6,804 nt of DNA from a bacterium (GTDB taxonomy: Bacteria > Krumholzibacteriota > Krumholzibacteria > LZORAL124-64-63): contig JAUUZX010000079.1 in the NCBI GenBank assembly GCA_030592025.1, positions 1 through 6,804 on the forward strand, given 5' to 3'. Made by a program: the position numbers and the translations under genes. The notes beneath the pieces were generated by a model. That model was not told where the DNA came from, did not search any database, and saw only the letters and a program-made list of their open reading frames with translations. Positions within the stretch are counted from its first letter, which is position 1. Every line of letters begins with the position of its first letter. Positions 5,321 through 6,804 of this stretch are shown here, in pieces.

Positions 5321-6016
5321 TCAAGGGGTCAGCGTGTAGCGGGAAACGACCAGGCTCGCCCCTCCGCCATCCCCGCGGACGACCCCCGCGCCGACGGCCT
5401 CGGCCTTGTGGGCGCCCACCGCCGAACGGGTGCCGGCGTCCGGTATCTCCAGCGACCCGGCAATCTCCGCGCTCCAAACCTGTTCCGGCGGGTAAAACCT
5501 CGCGATGACCACATCCTTGGTGGGGGGGTCCAGGAACAGCGGCAGGCCAGCGAGAACCTCGGAGTCGCTCAAATGCAGCGCTTTCAGTGAGATAACAACG
5601 GTTTCGGAGTTGAAGTGCGGGACATCCTCAACCTCACCCCACAGCCCACACAGCACGCCAAAGGAGGGCTCCCCCTCCAACCGGGCGCAGCGCTCGAGGA
5701 ACCACGCGCGCTTCTCTCGGGGCTCCACGAGCCAGGTGGCCAGCTCTCCGGCCAGGGCCACCAACCGCTCCCGCCAGAACACACCGGGCAGGCCCGCGCC
5801 GGATCCCAGGTCCAGATAGAGGACACGGCGGCCCGCCACCACGGCACCCAAAGGCTCCGGGGCGTTCAGGAGCGCGACGAGAGCGTCATCACACTGGGTC
5901 ATCAGGGCGTCGATCCGCGCCGCGGTGCCCCTCCGCGACACGAGGTTGATCTGGGCGTTCCAGCGCAGAACTTCCCGGCGATAGTCGGCCAACCGCTTGC
6001 GGGCGCCCTCGTTCAC
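5321..6016 (-). CDS. rsmG: 16S rRNA (guanine527-N7)-methyltransferase RsmG (GidB)
   Basis: RsmG uses S-adenosylmethionine to methylate N7 of G527 in the 530 loop of 16S rRNA. The 231-residue product is within the family's usual length. The N-terminal helix region ends in WNAQINLVSR (19-28), and the SAM-binding loop is LDLGSGAGLPG (68-78). VEPREKRAWFLERC (97-110) corresponds to the usual V-E-x-x-x-K-K-x-x-FL motif. The C-terminal half is divergent: the customary SRA motif appears as SLKA (143-146), and the last 60 residues are Ala/Gly-rich. The GTG at 6016 is supported by AAGGGAGG (6022-6029) five bases upstream and by a GTGA overlap with the mnmG stop, implying coupled translation. The mnmG-rsmG-parAB order strongly supports the name. 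No convincing terminator follows, so some transcripts may read through into parAB. Confidence 0.92.
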   Translation of the reverse strand: MNEGARKRLADYRREVLRWNAQINLVSRRGTAARIDALMTQCDDALVALLNAPEPLGAVVAGRRVLYLDLGSGAGLPGVFWRERLVALAGELATWLVEPREKRAWFLERCARLEGEPSFGVLCGLWGEVEDVPHFNSETVVISLKALHLSDSEVLAGLPLFLDPPTKDVVIARFYPPEQVWSAEIAGSLEIPDAGTRSAVGAHKAEAVGAGVVRGDGGGASLVVSRYTLTP

Positions 6017-6804
6017 GTTCGCCTCCCTTCTTTCCAGCGGCGGACAGCCACCGTCAGCACCGCCAGGTCGCCGGCACGCACGCCATCGATGCGGCTGGCC
6101 TCTCCCAGGGTCCCGGGGCGCACGCGCTGAAGCTTCTCTCGCGCTTCATGGCTCAAAGCCGAGAGACCCGGATAGTCGAAAGCCTCCGGCAACTCGAGAT
6201 TGTCGAGATGCGCCTGGTTCCGCAAGAGCTTCTCCTGCTTGGCGATATAGCCCTCGTAGTGGATCGTGTGCTCCACTTGGCGCAGGGCTGCCTCCACCTG
6301 GCGCTGGTGGACGCCAGCCTCCAGATAGGCGTCGAAGGCCGCCGTCAACTCAAGGTTGAATTCCCGCCCCACAAGCCCCACGGCCAGGGGATTTCCGCCC
6401 GCCCCCCCCCGCAGCTCGGAGATGCCGTGGCCCGGGTGTTTCAACCACGCGTGGGCCTTCTGGCGCAGACCCCGGGGCCGGTCGACAACCGACGTCCGGC
6501 GCAGCAAGTTCTCGACCCGCGCGCTGAATTCGCAGCGCGCCGCAAGGGCATCCTGGTCCTTGGCGGGCAACAGGTTAAGCTCCTTGGCGAGATCCGTCAG
6601 GCGCTCTTCGGCGTTGTCGCAACGCAGGTGCAGACGGTGCTCCGCCCGGGATGTGAACATGCGGTAGGGCTCGTCGATATCCTTGGTCACGAGATCATCC
6701 ACCAGGACGCCCAGGTAGGAGGTGTCCCGCCGCAATTCGAGGGGCGCCTGGCCATCCAGATCCCTCGCTGCGTTCAGTCCCGCCACCAGTCCCTGGGCCG
6801 CCGC
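6013..6804 (-). CDS. mnmG: tRNA uridine-5-carboxymethylaminomethyl modification enzyme MnmG (GidA), 3' part
   Basis: MnmG is the FAD-dependent partner of the GTPase MnmE; together they install the 5-carboxymethylaminomethyl group on wobble uridine 34 of certain tRNAs. The window holds about 263 C-terminal residues, roughly 40 percent of a protein usually about 620 long. The frame stays open to the right edge, where it reads AAAQGLVAGLNAA, the end of the FAD-binding part. Then come SYLGVLVDDLVTKDIDEPYR, the family signature YRMFTSRAEHRL, DNAEERLT, the helical domain with YEGYIAKQ, and a C-terminal small helical domain with ASRIDGVRAGDLAVL, which in this family contacts MnmE. The GTG at 6786 that could be called a start is only an internal valine. 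The TGA at 6015-6013 overlaps the rsmG start. A run of nine C (9 G in the coding strand) at 6402-6410 reads through in frame. Confidence 0.97.
   Translation of the reverse strand, partial: AAAQGLVAGLNAARDLDGQAPLELRRDTSYLGVLVDDLVTKDIDEPYRMFTSRAEHRLHLRCDNAEERLTDLAKELNLLPAKDQDALAARCEFSARVENLLRRTSVVDRPRGLRQKAHAWLKHPGHGISELRGGAGGNPLAVGLVGREFNLELTAAFDAYLEAGVHQRQVEAALRQVEHTIHYEGYIAKQEKLLRNQAHLDNLELPEAFDYPGLSALSHEAREKLQRVRPGTLGEASRIDGVRAGDLAVLTVAVRRWKEGRRT
6022..6029 (-). promoter_or_regulatory. Ribosome binding site deciding the rsmG GTG start
   Basis: AAGGGAGG on the minus strand lies inside the last codons of mnmG and five bases before the GTG at 6016. It supports the GTG as the true rsmG start and the 4-base overlap with mnmG. 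Confidence 0.75.

Noticed and set aside
5156..5590. Small proteins reading through the parS sites (peptides such as MFHVEQ, FHVEH, CSTWNN)
   Set aside because: These peptides are the translation of the parS palindrome in different frames, a known source of false gene calls; the DNA site is the real feature.
1..6804. tRNA or rRNA genes, CRISPR array, transposase or attachment sites
   Set aside because: No cloverleaf, no regular long repeats with spacers, no transposase motifs and no flanking inverted repeats were seen; apart from the broken SUMF1 gene at the left end the window is ordinary chromosomal core.

Overview
This is a GC-rich bacterial chromosomal segment whose main content is a minus-strand run of seven genes around a chromosome-partitioning locus. 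Read in the direction of transcription (right to left) it is mnmG (3' part, running off the right edge) - rsmG - two parS sites and a likely promoter - parA - parB - a PAS sensor histidine kinase - a membrane-anchored M23 (LytM-type) peptidase - a bactofilin. The mnmG-rsmG-parA-parB order is the classic near-origin arrangement of many bacterial chromosomes. Chromosomal-type ParA and ParB plus nearby parS palindromes therefore place this window close to oriC. High GC and the attached bactofilin and M23 genes would fit an uncultured FCB-type lineage (Gemmatimonadota, Krumholzibacteriota, Latescibacterota) or a deltaproteobacterial relative. The sequence alone does not settle the phylum.

Region by region: 6013-6804 holds the MnmG C-terminus. 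It overlaps rsmG (5321-6016) by a 4-base GTGA junction. The 191-base gap 5130-5320 carries two perfect 16-bp parS palindromes 44 bp apart and a candidate sigma70-type promoter reading into parA (4374-5129). A 40-base gap with a stem-loop leads into parB (3392-4333). The histidine kinase (1984-3378) starts 13 bases after parB. A 62-base gap with a degenerate tandem repeat precedes the M23 peptidase (1118-1921, TTG start). A 74-base gap with a GC hairpin and a parS-like palindrome precedes the bactofilin (621-1043). A strong hairpin at 563-601 separates this run from the convergent plus-strand remnant of a formylglycine-generating-enzyme-like (SUMF1) domain protein (57-545), whose frame is broken near its left end.

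Functionally, MnmG (tRNA wobble-uridine modification) and RsmG (16S rRNA methylation) are translation housekeeping genes. ParA, ParB and parS form an origin-segregation system. The bactofilin and the LytM peptidase are a cytoskeleton and cell-wall-hydrolase pair known from other bacteria to shape cells. Their placement after parAB, with a membrane PAS kinase in between, is the most interesting aspect: it suggests a unit linking origin position, envelope sensing and local wall remodelling. This link is inferred from gene order.
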